A DNA stretch of 64,000 nt, from positions 13,411,553 to 13,475,552 of the forward strand of contig NC_059079.1 in the NCBI RefSeq assembly GCF_020497125.1, read 5' to 3'. The first letter of the stretch is position 1. Each line of letters begins with the position of its first letter. The notes beneath the pieces were generated by a model. That model saw only the letters and a program-made list of their open reading frames with translations. It did not search any database and was not told where the DNA came from. The position numbers and the translations under genes are program-made. This document shows positions 45,440 through 56,835 of the stretch, one piece after another. The stretch is from Mauremys mutica. Its lineage: Eukaryota > Chordata > Testudines > Geoemydidae.

Positions 45440-45790
45440 ACCTGGCTGTGGCACCCTGCTCATCTCCTTTTCATGTGAACATCTCCCTGCTAATTCTTCC
45501 GCCGCCTGGAACACTCTCCCAAATCAAATTACCGGCCTCACCTCTGCCAAGCCCCTCCTAAAAATTCATTCCTGTTGTGAAGGGTGAACGGATTAAACAA
45601 ATAAACCAAAGCCTGCCCACAAAGACATTTGGCCATGGCCTAAAGTGAGTCGCTGTGTAGTCACCACATGGTCTTGTTTTGGAGCCATGTCTTTCCCCCT
45701 TTCCCTCTCTTCTTACTCTTTCCTTGTTGGGCCCTGTCTACATTGTAGATTGTCAGATCTTCAGGCAGGGTCTGTGGCTGCCTCTCTGGT
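45440..45790 (+). mobile_element. L2-like LINE 3' region
   Basis: tgctaattcttccgccgcct and ggaacactctcccaaatcaa, then ctcctaaaaattcattcctg, reflect the L2 ORF2 C-terminus (W-N-x-L-P ... L-L-K-x-H-F) plus 3' UTR. agatcttcaggcagggtctg is in the tail. Frame lost. Confidence 0.55.
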
Positions 45791-46228
45791 CCGTGAGACA
45801 CCTAGCGCATCTCTCTGGGCATGGTGGAAGCAGTTAGTAACAATCCATGCTGCCTTTGATTCTCTATGGGAGAACAGTCTGCCCTGAGTAAGGGGGAACA
45901 CACTGATATGCTGTCCCTGGAGCAGCCTGGGAGAGAGATTGTGACTTCCCACTGCTCCAGGGTGGGAGGAAATGGCACTGGGTCTGTACCTGGCAAAGCA
46001 AGCGTTCTCCAGGGCACTGGCTCAGCAACGACACCTGGCATGTGAGGGGGGTAGAGCCCTAGCTCTTCCCAGGTCCCACCTTGTTTTGTTCCCTCCCATC
46101 CACTTGCGCTGGTGTATGTGGAAGCAGTGGCACTGTGGAGCCTGCTTCACCTGCTGTGCTGCTACCTGTGATGTCGGTAGCGGGAGCAAGAGCATATGGG
46201 GGTGCCCCCTTGCACTTCTGTCGTGTTG
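45791..46228. other. No recognised gene
   Basis: GC-richer DNA with overlapping frames on both strands and no domain in any. Confidence 0.4.
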
Positions 46229-46236
46229 CACTAGAG

Positions 46237-46547
46237 CAGGGGTAGGCAACCTATGGCACGGGTGCCGAAGGCGGCACGCAAGGTGATTTTCAGTGACCCT
46301 CACACTGCCCGGGCCCTGGCCACCAGTCCGGGGGGCTCTGCATTTTAATTTAATTTTAAATGAAGCTTCTTAAACATTTTAAAAACCTTATTTACTTTAC
46401 ATACAACAATAGTTTAGTTATACATTATAGACTTATAGAAAGAGACCTTCTAAAAATGTTAAAATGTATTACTGGCACGCAAAACCTTAAATCAGAGTGA
46501 ATAAATAAAGACTCGGCACAGCACTTTTGAAAGGCTGCCGATCCCTG
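46237..46547. mobile_element. hAT-type MITE with perfect 8-bp duplication
   Basis: The 311-bp element begins CAGGGGTAGGCAACC and ends GGCTGCCGATCCCTG. It is flanked by CACTAGAG at 46229-46236 and 46548-46555. The inside is AT-rich. No coding content. The end sequence is distinct from both the GGTTCTCAAA and the CAGGGCC groups in this window. Confidence 0.93.
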
Positions 46548-46555
46548 CACTAGAG

Positions 46556-47000
46556 GCTACAATTTGGCCCTTCCGTATTATATTTCCTGAATCCGGGGCA
46601 AAGTTTGTTGTCATCCTTCTTCCACTTACCTGCCAGAGGGCAGATGGCCATTCAGAATACAGTTCACCATAATACTGACAGTTGTTTGCTCTTTTGAGTT
46701 GCTGATACAGTTTTCCTGCTCCCGTCGATCCTTTGTGTTTTCCAACCAAATTCTCCTTTCCTTCCTTTCACCCTTTGTCCTTTGGATCAAAATTCCTCTC
46801 TCAGCATTTTCTTCTTCTCCACACTTTTCTCCACGTCTTGTCAATGCACCAGACAGTGACTTTTCCTTCTTCTTTTCCTGGAAGAGAAACGTTTTGCATA
46901 GTTATTTTAAAATCCTGTAAGTATGTAAATAAGCAACATGGCCAAATAGAAGCAAGCAATGTGTTTAGTAACCAAAGGCAGCCAAAGCATTCAATGTGGC
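46556..47000. other. No recognised gene or repeat
   Basis: Pyrimidine-rich stretch (46730-46880) with complementary chance frames on both strands. Confidence 0.4.
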
Positions 47001-47002
47001 TA

Positions 47003-47542
47003 CAGTCACTCATCACTTAAAGTCGCCCCAGTTAACATTGTTTCGTTATTAGGTTGCTGATCTATTAGTGAATATACTCGTTTAAAGTCGCGCAATGTTC
47101 TGTTACAAAGTTGTTTGCCTCGCTCCGCCCACCCGGCGTTCCAGCCAGGGAGCGGGCAAACCCCTGGCCCCATTCCCTGGCAGGAGTGACAGGCAGGCAG
47201 AACAGGGCAAGCCCTGATCCTGCTCCCTAGCTGGAAGGCTGGGCGGGAGGAGCGGGGCAAGCCCCCGCCCCCCAATCCCGTTATGCCTCTGCCTCAGCCA
47301 AGCTTCACAATCATCATTTGTTAGTACAGTATTAAATTGTGTTAAATGATTTCAAATTTATGCTATATATGTATATAATTTCTTTTGTCCGGTGAAAATT
47401 TCCCTGGAACCTAAACCCTCCCCGCTTCCCCCCCACACACACATTTACATTAATTCTTATGGGGAAATTAGATTCGCTTAACATCGTTTCGCTTAAAGTA
47501 GCATTTTTCAGGAACATAACTACGTTAAGCGAGGAGTTACTG
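47003..47542. mobile_element. Pogo/Tigger-like Tc1-mariner element, non-autonomous
   Basis: The ends CAGTCACTCATCACTTAA and TTAAGCGAGGAGTTACTG form an imperfect inverted repeat. TA lies immediately outside both (47001-47002, 47543-47544), the mariner-type target duplication. The subterminal gcttaacatcgtttcgctta and tttaaagtcgcgcaatg are typical of Tigger-like ends. The middle (about 47105-47290) is a GC-rich block with caagccctgatcctgctccc-like near-repeats. There is no transposase frame. Confidence 0.85.
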
Positions 47543-49440
47543 TATCTTGGTCATTCCCCAGAAAAGAAATGCAAACTATTAAGGGGCAAATTCTTGCCCG
47601 GTGTAAACTGGCACAGTTCCATTGGCTCCAAAAGTCTAAATGGGGGTGACACAGCAAGTGGCATTCTCTGAATTCTTTGAAGGCATTACGGAAAGCTTTA
47701 AAATATTTTGCAATATATATAGAGAGAGTATAATCGAGTGCTAGATAGTAGGCAGAGATACAGATTTCAACATAAGAAAGAAAAAAGACGACTTTGGAAA
47801 AAGTGGTTGTTTTACACATTTTATTAGACTGAAAAGAAATCAGTTGAGAAGAATACGACACAGACACTTTGGAAGCTGTGAAATGCTTGGTGGACATTCC
47901 AGTAAGCATGTTCAGTTACTCCTTGTGTCTCTCACTAGCTTTTGACATCACACCAAGTCCCAGAAGATCTCTATTATTAAAAATATCCTTGATTCTTAGA
48001 CAGACCCAAGATATTTTGATTAAAGGAGGAGTGCTATTGTGACTTTCCTTCCTTTATTGCTCCACCCAAGATAAAGTGGACAGGATGTTGGACAGCATTG
48101 TGCCCGCTGTCAGTGTATAGTCTTGTGAAAGGTGCTGAATTTCAAATTCCGTACTCTCATTGCACTGCATATATTTAGTGCCAATGTGATTTGTTTCACA
48201 TAGAAAGCTGAACAAAAGGCTAGATTTTTCAGGATTTCCTGTTTGTTTCTAATATGCTCAATTAATACCTTTTGTTTCGAAGTGAATTATATGAGTGACA
48301 GAGAGTTAAGGCCCTGATGCACCAAGGCACTTCAGTATCTGCTAAAGTTTATGCTTAAGGAAATACTTATTTATCAAAGCACGTAAGCATGTATTTAAGT
48401 CCCATTGATTAAAACTGGCTTTTGATAGGCCCTAAAAGCTATTCATGTACATTCCTTGTAGTTTTAATTTGTTTCATATTTTCTTCCTACATGTCTATTT
48501 TTACTTTTCTTTCTTATCCCAAATGAGCTTGTGACCTCAATTTCCATGCAATTGCTTGGATCAGCCAGCAACAGATACTAAATGAACAAGGTTGGCTGGC
48601 AACTAGTCCTTGTCTTGGAGACTGAACGTATTGTGAGTACTTGAATGATACAGTCATCACCCACAGCCCACAGGGCATGTGCTGAATGATAAGAATGGAA
48701 TTCTCCTAGTTGTTCTGCAGTGAGATGCTGCCACGCAAACAATTGGTTGTAGGCACATGAGCCACAGTAGCCTCAGGTCAAACGTAGTCAAAATACAGCC
48801 TTGTAGTAAAAGCTTATGTTCCAGAAGAGCAGATATGTTATAGTATCATTACAACCCACATCTTTTCGAAGCTTATATTTTTGGTAGCTCTCACTTCTGT
48901 CTTATCTTTGTTATGTCTCCGTGGAGAGCCATTGTATTCATTTTACAAGACACAATCGTCACATGTTTTCACGTTTTACTGTCTGTCCCTCATCCATCGC
49001 AAAGGGATAGTCCAGCTGTGAAAGACAAGATGAGCATGCCCTTCCCTCTATGAGAGCTTCTGCAGGAAAAGCCCCAATGATGCACACATCTTCCCTGACG
49101 AAGTTTGTCAAAATCCATCACCAGGGAAAAAAAATGTAGAAAGTTATAATACTGAAAGGCTAAAACCTAATCCCAAGAAAATGTCTGATAAGAACATGGA
49201 CAGTGCAGATGCTTTCCCAATAAAGATTCTGCCATTGGCCTGGATCAGTAAAAGTAATGTGAATTTTTAGCAGCAGTTATATTATGGGATGCAAAGTGAT
49301 CTAAAATATATATACCATTTAAAGCAGTCTATATATATATAAAGGCCAAGACCAAGATTTGCCCACCCCAGTTATGTAACTAAAGATCATCATTAAACAC
49401 ACACAGTCTACTGAGGACTGTTGCATCAGCCAGAGTGACC
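47543..49440. other. No recognised gene; palindromic relics near 47580-47652 and 48310-48436
   Basis: aattcttgcccggtgtaaac is one arm of a 42293-type relic. gccctgatgcaccaaggca ... ttttgataggccctaaa is a worn palindrome around cccattgatt. No gene is supported. Confidence 0.45.
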
Positions 49441-50440
49441 ACAGTTCATGGTGTCTCACCAGGCATCAGGTAGTGAAGTTTCCAGCTCTAGCTCTGTCCC
49501 ACAAATTCAAAATCTCTGGGACAGTCCTGTGGTTGGCACCAGGTAGGATCAGGATGTGCACCCTTTGGGCCTTGATGTAGAATTTGAGAGTACAGTGTGC
49601 CGAGGTATTGTTGTCCATTCTGGTGACATGGTCGTAGAGCAGGCAATATAAAGAGCGACTGAAGGCAGGGAAGGTCTCTGAGAAATTATGACATTTTGCA
49701 CAGAAGTCAAACTGCTTTATGCTCAGGATTTGCTGCCGACAGTGCATATGGTATGCCTCTAGCCTCCCTGAGTCTGCCTGTAAGAGAGTCCAGGTTTCTG
49801 ATCCATATAGTATACAGATTTGAGAGATTCTGAATCTTGTTTCAGTGCAAAGCTGGTTTTGCATCCATAAGCGAGACTTCATGCCGGAAGGGGTGAGACC
49901 TATTTGCCAAAGAAAGTCCAGTTTGCTGTGACCATTTGAACTCTGCTTGCTGCCTAGGTAGATGAACTCATCAGTGCCCACCACAGTACTAGATGCCACC
50001 TGCATCAGGGAGTTTGGTGGCCTACCTAGGAGGTTCAGGACCTTGGTCTTCTGCCATGAGAAGTTCAACAACCCCAAAGCATAGGCAGCATCTTGAAGGC
50101 CTTGGAGGGTGGGAATGGAATTCACTGACTGTTCCACCAGCAAGGCAGTGCTGTCAGCATTGTCTTAGTCGGTGAACACTTCTTGATCAACCTTGATTCC
50201 AACATGCTGGAGCAAGAATGCATCCCTGCTGCATGCACACCTCAGGTTGTGTAGAAATGTGGCAAAAGCCACGAACTAACATACACTCTCACCCTGGTAC
50301 CAGTATGAAGATCATGCACCAGATTTAGCAGAACATCTGGAATGCCATTTCCTTTCATTGAGTCAAAGTGCTGATCTTTTGACAGAATCAAAAGCCTCTT
50401 TGATGTCGATATATAACTGGGCATGACATGATCAATCTAG
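49440..50440 (-). pseudogene. LINE reverse-transcriptase fragment with destroyed active site
   Basis: On the minus strand, AFDS-like FDSMKGNGIPDVLLNLVHDL (50242-50424) is followed after stops by a 225-codon open frame (49466-50143). This contains SWQKTKVLNLLG, STVVGTDEFIYLGSKQSS, CILYGSETWTLLQADSGRLE and YHMHCRQQILSI. This order is the palm-to-thumb and C-terminal region of a non-LTR retrotransposon reverse transcriptase. The catalytic Y-A-D-D position reads N-A-D-S near 50150-50164, with a stop just before it. It is not CR1-like; the clade is unresolved. It is a partial, dead copy, yet the 225-codon open part is long for such a relic. Confidence 0.82.
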
Positions 50441-50499
50441 GTTCTTATATGGTGCTCATCACATTCCTATTTATGGATGAATCTATCCTCCTAACACCT

Positions 50500-50645
50500 T
50501 TGTGAGCTAAGAAAGGATTATTATTCCCATTTTATATATGGGAAACTGAGACACAGAGGTTAAGTGACTTGTCCAAGGCCACATTAGAAGTCTGTGCCTG
50601 GGAAAAGAATTAAATCTAGATCTCAAGTCCCTGTCTGGAGCCTTA
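50500..50645 (-). mobile_element. MIR-like SINE, reverse strand
   Basis: ttcccattttatatatggga, aactgagacacagaggttaa and gtgacttgtccaaggccaca give the complement of the MIR 3' half in the right order. Confidence 0.75.
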
Positions 50646-53226
50646 CACACACATTAAGAAGAAGAGATTGAGGGTCAGTAATGGAATACACACATTTAAA
50701 CTTTTCCATAGAAAAGAATCGTTTTCAGCATTGCTATGGAACACTTTAGAAAATCACAAACTATTATGCTAACTTATACAAAAACTGGAGGCTCTCAGCC
50801 AATGAGAACAAAGACTCCATATCATGTGATTTCTCAATGAAATGGCCACTCTTCTCAGTGCAGACTGATTCTATTTTCTCATTTCTCTCCCCAGGATTTC
50901 CCTTTTCTTCTGATTATCTCCTTACACCTTTAACAACATTAAAGTTCCTGCTTCCTGTTCCCATCTTGGCACCTCTGCCCCGTTCCATGCTCCCTCCCCA
51001 TAACATTACTTAGGGCTTGTTTGAGCCTTTGCTCAAAGCCCTGTGTAAGGGGTGGCGCATAGCTTTGCTACTCCAAGAGCTACTCTCGGAAGGAATTGTG
51101 AGCTTCTCCTTCCTTGTTCCTAAAGGAAGTAATTTGAACCACCCTCTTCCAGGTACAGATTACTTCCTCTCCACTGCATCCTGCCGGTTTAGCAGGGTGG
51201 GTGTGGAGACCAGGTTCCTCCCAATCCCCGGTTTAAAGTAGGGAGTCCCAGACATGTAGCTCCCTTCTGCTCAAGCTGAGATATGGATAGTAGGCTATGC
51301 ATAAGGGTGGGCTTCCCCTCCACCCTTCCCCTACAGCGGTATTAGAATCAGGCACAATCAGACTCTTAATTAAGAGAAATATTTTTTTCCTTAATCATAC
51401 CCGTTTTCTGTCCCCTGTGCCCTCCGTCCCTCTTCTACGTCCAGAACTCTGGAGCTGAAGGCCTGCAGAACTCTGGGGCTGTTCGGAAGCCAAACACTGA
51501 TCTCATCTGAATGTGGCAGACAGCCCTGACTTTCTAATGGGCTGGCCCAAAACCCTGGATCCCTACATTTCAAACTCCGGAACAGGAGCTGAATTTGCAG
51601 TGTGAGATTCCCTCGGCTTCTCATGAGGAAAATATAAAATATGGTATAATCTGTGCAAACTCATTGTACCATCCCCATTCTGCCTGCTGCCAGGCATGTC
51701 AGGTTCAGCTGCTGATGATCCATCTCTCCCTGAGGTGAATGGCAAAGCTCCCATTGACTTCATTGGATGCAGTTCGTGCGGTCATTGGCCTCATTTGGCA
51801 GGTCCAGGGCTGAGTCACTCCCTGATCATGTACATGGCCTCTAAGGGCCCAATCCTGCATTACTGAAGTTAATGGGAGTTTTGCTGGCAATTTAAATGGG
51901 AAAAAGACTAGGCTTTTGGGGTTTGATCCTGGGTCTGACTCTACAAGGTAGTGAGCACCTAACATCATATGCCCTGTGACTTGCTCTGTGCCCCACTTAC
52001 AAAGTTCTGCGTCTTCTAAACTTCCTTGGAAGTCAGTAGGACTTCAGCTTTGCAGATACAGGCCTTAACTCAGAGGACCAACATGACTGGAGAATAATCA
52101 GGGATTTTGACAATCACCTTACTGACCCTGATAGCGGAACTCAGCACTGAGGAGTAGCACACAGGACAGGAGAAACAAGACAAGGTGAAGTGTACTGTGT
52201 TTAATGTCCTTCTCCGACCCCTTATGGGGAAGGGTAGCAGGACTGGTACCTTGTTTTCCTTGGCAGTTTGAATACATCCAGTTCCCCCACAAGGATAAAC
52301 TGCTCAGCCAAAATGGATTATTGCCTCATAAAAAGAGGCACCTGCTCCGTTATCCCTTAAACGAAAACCAGGCCTAAAAGTATATGAATAAGCCATGTTG
52401 TTTTAATGAGGCATGGAAATGAGCTATCACTGCCAAAACACTACCCTTTCTCAACTCCCTCTTCTGATTACAAGAACTGTAATTTGTTAGCTCCTGGCTT
52501 CCTGTTATTAAGCCAATTGTTCAATTTTCAGGAAGCTTTGGGATTGTAGTCTAAAGCTGAGGGGATGAAGATAGGGCAACATGGGCCTAATCCTACTTCC
52601 ATAGTGTACCATGAAAGTCTGTTAAATTAGGGAAGTTTTACTATTCAGATAGCATTTATATGTGGCAGGTGCTCTGTACGGAGAAGCAAGGAGGCGAAGT
52701 CCGTGCCATGAAGAGAGACACACTATAGGCCAGCCTTTGTCACCAAGCAGAATACGAAGAATGACTCACTTGCTGAGTTTCCTTTGAGGAGTTATCACCA
52801 CAGCCTTGTACTTGTTTTTTTCCTTAGAAGCCTGGAATGGCTCTGAAAGAGGCACTCTGATGGAAAAAACAAACAACCCTTGTGTTTTCTTTGTATATTT
52901 CACATGCTTGTAAGGAAAGAAATAACTTACCTAGGATAAGAAGATTTCTGCCTTTTATTAAATATACTGAAAGAGGGAATATCTTTCGGAACAAGCCTAT
53001 ATCCCTGGCTTCCAACAAGGCAACAGCAAAGTTCTCTTTACCTTAGGAGCTGTGGCCTTTTTTCCCTGTTAGGTCACTTGCTCTTTGCAAAAAAGCAGCC
53101 ATTTCAAGAAACCATCCAGGCACAGTTGGGTCTCAGATAACTGTGGTTATTAAATGTACACCAATATGCAGCTACATGGCTCTGTTTCTGTGACTGGCTT
53201 CTGGACTCTTCTAAAACACAAAACAT
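50646..53226. other. No recognised gene; palindromic scraps near 51750 and 51850-51920
   Basis: ctcccattgacttcattgga at 51749 and gggcccaatcctgcattact with gaagttaatgggagttttgc at 51845-51880 belong to the dispersed palindromic class. Open frames here are short and without domains. Confidence 0.45.
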
Positions 53227-53403
53227 GGGGGGGATAGCTCAGTGGTTTGAGTTTTGGCCTGCTAAACCCGGGGTTGTAAGTTCAATCCTTGAGGGGGCAA
53301 TTTAGGGATCACGGCAAAAATCTGTCTGGGGATTTGTCCTTCTATGAGTAGGGGGTTGGACTAGATGACCTCCTGAGGTCCCTTCCAACCCTGATATTCT
53401 ATG
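53227..53403 (+). mobile_element. tRNA-derived SINE with CR1-like tail (turtle Pol III SINE)
   Basis: The head is ggggggatagctcagtggtt. The A box TAGCTCAGTGGT is at 53235-53246 and the B-box-like GGTTGTAAGTTCAATCC at 53272-53288. Then comes the anonymous middle and the CR1-identical end, gttggactagatgacctcct and ccctgatattctatg. The tail matches the 3' end of the CR1 at 37203-38027 almost base for base, which fits mobilisation by CR1 machinery. Confidence 0.95.
53235..53288 (+). promoter_or_regulatory. Internal RNA polymerase III promoter of the SINE (A and B boxes)
   Basis: A box TAGCTCAGTGGT and B box GTAAGTTCAATCC, about 25 bp apart, as in the tRNA ancestor. The B box departs from GGTTCGANTCC at two or more bases, so its strength is doubtful. 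Confidence 0.65.
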
Positions 53404-53680
53404 GTAAGCACCACTATAGGGCTCATAAACTATTTAACAGGGATACTGTGCTATTACTACACTCCCCATCAGTAAGAATTACCAGCCTCAAAGATACCTT
53501 GCAAGACTTCATTCACCCAAGTTTACCAAGTGTTCTGAGATATGTAGGTGAAAGAATTATGCCTTCCCACTCCCCTGTGTTCCTGCACGAGGCCTGGGCA
53601 CAAGCAGGCCATATGTCTGTCTGGTCCAGAGTTTTTTATTATTCCCATCGTCATTATATCTAGGTGCCATTACTATCACA

Positions 53681-53772
53681 GGGACAATTTTCAAAGGGAC
53701 CTGCTCCCAGTTCCCATTAATTGTCAAAGAAATTGGGCATCCAGCTGCCCTTTGTGCCTTTGGAAATCTACC
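53681..53772. mobile_element. Old palindromic MITE relic (acaattttcaaagggac...)
   Basis: ggacaattttcaaagggacc and cccagttcccattaattgtc mirror gggcatccagctgccc and tgtgcctttggaaatctacc. It is the same type as 56836-57161. Confidence 0.55.
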
Positions 53773-53802
53773 TCATATATGTCATATTATTATAGGAATA
53801 CA

Positions 53803-53887
53803 TATGGGCCTTATTCTATAAGTCACCAAGTGCTCTCAAATCCCACTGGTGTTGAGGTTTCTCAGCACCTTGCAGGATTAGGCCCTA
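53803..53887. mobile_element. Old palindromic MITE relic (gggccttattct... ggattaggccct)
   Basis: gggccttattctataag mirrors gcaggattaggccctaa. The inner aagtgctctcaaatcccact pairs with ggtgttgaggtttctcagca. Confidence 0.6.
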
Positions 53888-54072
53888 AAGTAATAAACTG
53901 TAACACTAACACATTTGCACCATGAAACTTTCATTTGTGTAGTATGTTGCACTAATAGTGGCTACATAATTATTAGTGCATAAGCTGTAACATTCTTAAA
54001 ATGATAGTGGAAAGGAAACTGGTGACAGTGTGAATATATTGAATGTATTTACTTCTCTAGCAAAATGTATAT

Positions 54073-54144
54073 ATGATATATTTAAAATACCACAGCACTG
54101 GTTGATATATATATACCAGTGCTGTGGTATTTTAAATATATCAT
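54073..54144. repeat. Perfect hairpin: 30-bp arms, 12-bp loop
   Basis: The arms 54073-54102 and 54115-54144 are exact reverse complements over 30 bp. The left arm includes taaaataccacagcactggt and the right arm accagtgctgtggtatttta. The loop is tgatatatatat. No mismatch is visible, unlike the worn palindromes nearby. There is no target duplication and no family I recognise. Confidence 0.95.
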
Positions 54145-55435
54145 AATATATGGGTCAGATCCTACAAACCCTTACTCACATGAGCAATCCCTCTTTCTTC
54201 AAAGGGCCTACCTGAGGTGCCTATATTTTAAAAGTGCATATGACAATCTATTGTCCCGCGTCAGCGATAACTTTTCCTACTAGTGGAATATAGACGTTAG
54301 TGGGATATATAGTTCAGATGAAATATTATGAATATTTTCCCCTTGGTGATGAAATGCTCTATTGCGCCTGATATGGGGACAGTTTTTTATATAGGCCAAA
54401 TGGTTCCTAGGACGTACAGTTCTTTCCACTACTCTAAACATTATTGTTTTGCACAAGGTGTATTGTCCCAAAGCGCATTGTATTAAACCGAAGAATCACT
54501 GCTTTTGACCCCCAACAGAGTAAGGATATACAAGATTAGGATATATTTAAAATACTATAGAACTTATTGTCATTACTATGTTTTGCTGAACAGTAGGATA
54601 TATTAAAAGTATTCACACTGCCACCATTTGCTCTGGAAAAGAAAACCATACAAGTTTCTTTTGGGGGGCATAATTGAAGTGCTAATACTACCTAGAGGGC
54701 CAGAAATTTAGATGAGGATCTGGGCCAGTTTTTAAGTCCACGTGAAGGATTCACACACTCACCGTGTTGTACTTGTCTTATAAAGCATATCCTGTTAGCT
54801 GACACATTCCTTCAATAATGTAACTTGAGTCCCTTGATTACCTCCACGTCAAAAATAGCGAGTCAGCTATAACGTATGCGTCAACAGGGTTTAAAGCTCT
54901 ATTTGTTTACTTAGCTAGACAGATGTTTGAATAGTTTCTGTAACTTCCAGTAAAACATTGCAGACAACTGTGAAGTTTACTAACCCCTTGGTAAAGCAGT
55001 CTCTTTGGAGTCGTTAGTTCACCACAAGATAAACTGCACCAGTATGCCATGTTTCCACTCCCAAGTACTAGGCCGACGGAAAATCTCAGCATGCCATTCC
55101 CACCAGCAAACAGGGATTAGGTTAATAAACTTCTGCAGTGGAGATCGTGTCTCTGTTTTAGATCAGTAACATTAAAACGAGGACAGGCAAAGCATTCTAC
55201 TCTGTAATCTTGCTTTTCTCATCAGACACATCTTTTCTTCTACTGTCTTTCTCTTCAATTAATGATGCTGAGGTCAGTCCTCCGCTATGGTGCAATATTG
55301 TGCCCCGTGAGAAGAGCTGTGCCAAAAATTCACCAACCGTGCAGTTGGGAGCCTCACTTGTTTGCAACCATGCGTTGGCTTCTGTGCTCAGTACTTAGCC
55401 AGGAGTGGCTGGCAGCAGACAGACTATACCATGCC
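54145..55435. other. No recognised gene; palindromic scrap near 54150-54215
   Basis: gggtcagatcctacaaaccc and ttactcacatgagcaatcc is one arm of an old palindromic relic. Nothing else is supported. Confidence 0.4.
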
Positions 55436-55650
55436 CATGAAAGGACCATGAGTACATCTTCACAGCAAACAGGCAGCAGCGAATTTCTGAGCCCAGCTCA
55501 ATTGACTCTGATGCTCAGTGAGAAGGGTGAGTCTTAGAGCCCAGGCTCAAGCCCAAATGTCTGCACGGCTATTTTTACCCTTGCAGCCAGAGCCCTGAGA
55601 GCCCGAGTCAGTTGAACCGGGCTCTGAGACTTGCTGCCACAGGGGTTTTT
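55436..55650. mobile_element. Partial copy of the 1492-1762 MITE family
   Basis: agtacatcttcacagcaaac at the left, ggctcaagcccaaatgtctg and cacggctatttttaccc in the middle, and gagcccgagtcagttgaacc further right are in the family order. The right end is degraded. Confidence 0.6.
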
Positions 55651-56021
55651 TTGCATGTAACTATATCCAGTGTGGCTTAAATTCCCAAACAAGATGGGTA
55701 GGAGAATAACATTCAAGCCCTGGGCCAGCTAAGGCAGAAGAGGGGAAGGTTGACATGTAGCAATGACACAGAGTATCTGTTATGACCAATGGGTATGTGA
55801 GGCACTAGTTTTGGGCAGGTTGAACAATCCAGCCACCTGCTATTGTCCTATAACTGGGACCCTGTATATCCCATTTGCCCCCTGGCACATAGGAGGTCAT
55901 GTCACAGGGGTATGGTGCAGGGTGATCAAACTTTTCATCATATGGACCACATCTTAATCAAGACATTGTCTGGTGGATGCCTCACCTCCCATTTGTCTGG
56001 TCCACCTCCCTTCCTACTCAG

Positions 56022-56310
56022 GCTATGTCTATACTACCCGCCAGATCGGCGGGCAGTGATCGATCCAGCGGGGGTCGATTTATCATGTCTAGTCTAGACA
56101 CAATAAATCGACCCCCGAGCACTCTCCCATTGACTGCTGTACTCCACCACCATGAGAGGCGCAAGTGGAGTCGATGGGGAAGCAGCAGCAGTTGACTCAC
56201 TGCAGTGAAGACACCGCGGTGAGTAGATCTAAGTACATCGACTTCAGCTATGTGAATTTGCCTATCTTAGATCGATGCCCCCCATCCCTCTCCAGTGTAG
56301 ACCAGGCCTC
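56022..56310. mobile_element. Palindrome-bearing MITE (aggctatgtctatact ... agtgtagaccaggcct)
   Basis: The ends AGGCTATGTCTATACT and AGTGTAGACCAGGCCT are imperfect inverted repeats. An internal palindrome, gcgggggtcgatttatc against caataaatcgacccccg, lies at about 56069-56119. tagatctaagtacatcgac occurs in the right part. Non-coding; complementary frames are palindrome artefacts. Confidence 0.72.
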
Positions 56311-56473
56311 ATAGTTACCCAGACCACGCTCCTGCCATTTAGGATCACACAAGACCACTGTAGAATGACACTGTAGACAACCGCAGTTTGACTATGTGTC
56401 ACGTGCCCCCTTTTCCATTACTCTGCATGCCCTCTGTGAAGCAGTGGTATAGACCTGGCCTGGACCACATATC

Positions 56474-56562
56474 CCGAGGGTGAAATTCACCCCTGTGCGC
56501 AGAGGTCCAGCACAAGGTCTAGGCATCACTTAAGTGCCTTGCGCTGCCTCTCTGACCCGGGC
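56474..56562. mobile_element. Arm of the gggtgaaattcac palindromic relic
   Basis: gagggtgaaattcacccctg, gcagaggtccagcacaagg and catcacttaagtgccttgcg match the family at 16389-16520. The right outer arm is missing. Confidence 0.55.
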
Positions 56563-56835
56563 AACATCTCAAAGCCCCAGGTTTTGTATCTAATGTGCTT
56601 CATTTGCCTGCACCCACCAGCTGCAACCCTCACTTTTTCACACTCGTACTGACCACAGAGCTGGCTCAATGCTGGGGCCTCAGTTCTTTAAGGGAAGGAC
56701 AGTGTAGACAAAAACTTCTGACACTGCCCAGCCCCCAGGAAAACAAGGCCTGAAAACTGCCTTACTTTTAGTCCTTGTCTCTCTGTTAGTATATAATCTG
56801 CTGCTGTTTTGGGAATGCTACGAGCCTCTGGGTTT

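Noticed and set aside
53227..53300. tRNA gene
   Set aside because: The tRNA-like head has no closing acceptor arm and is followed by the SINE body and CR1 tail.
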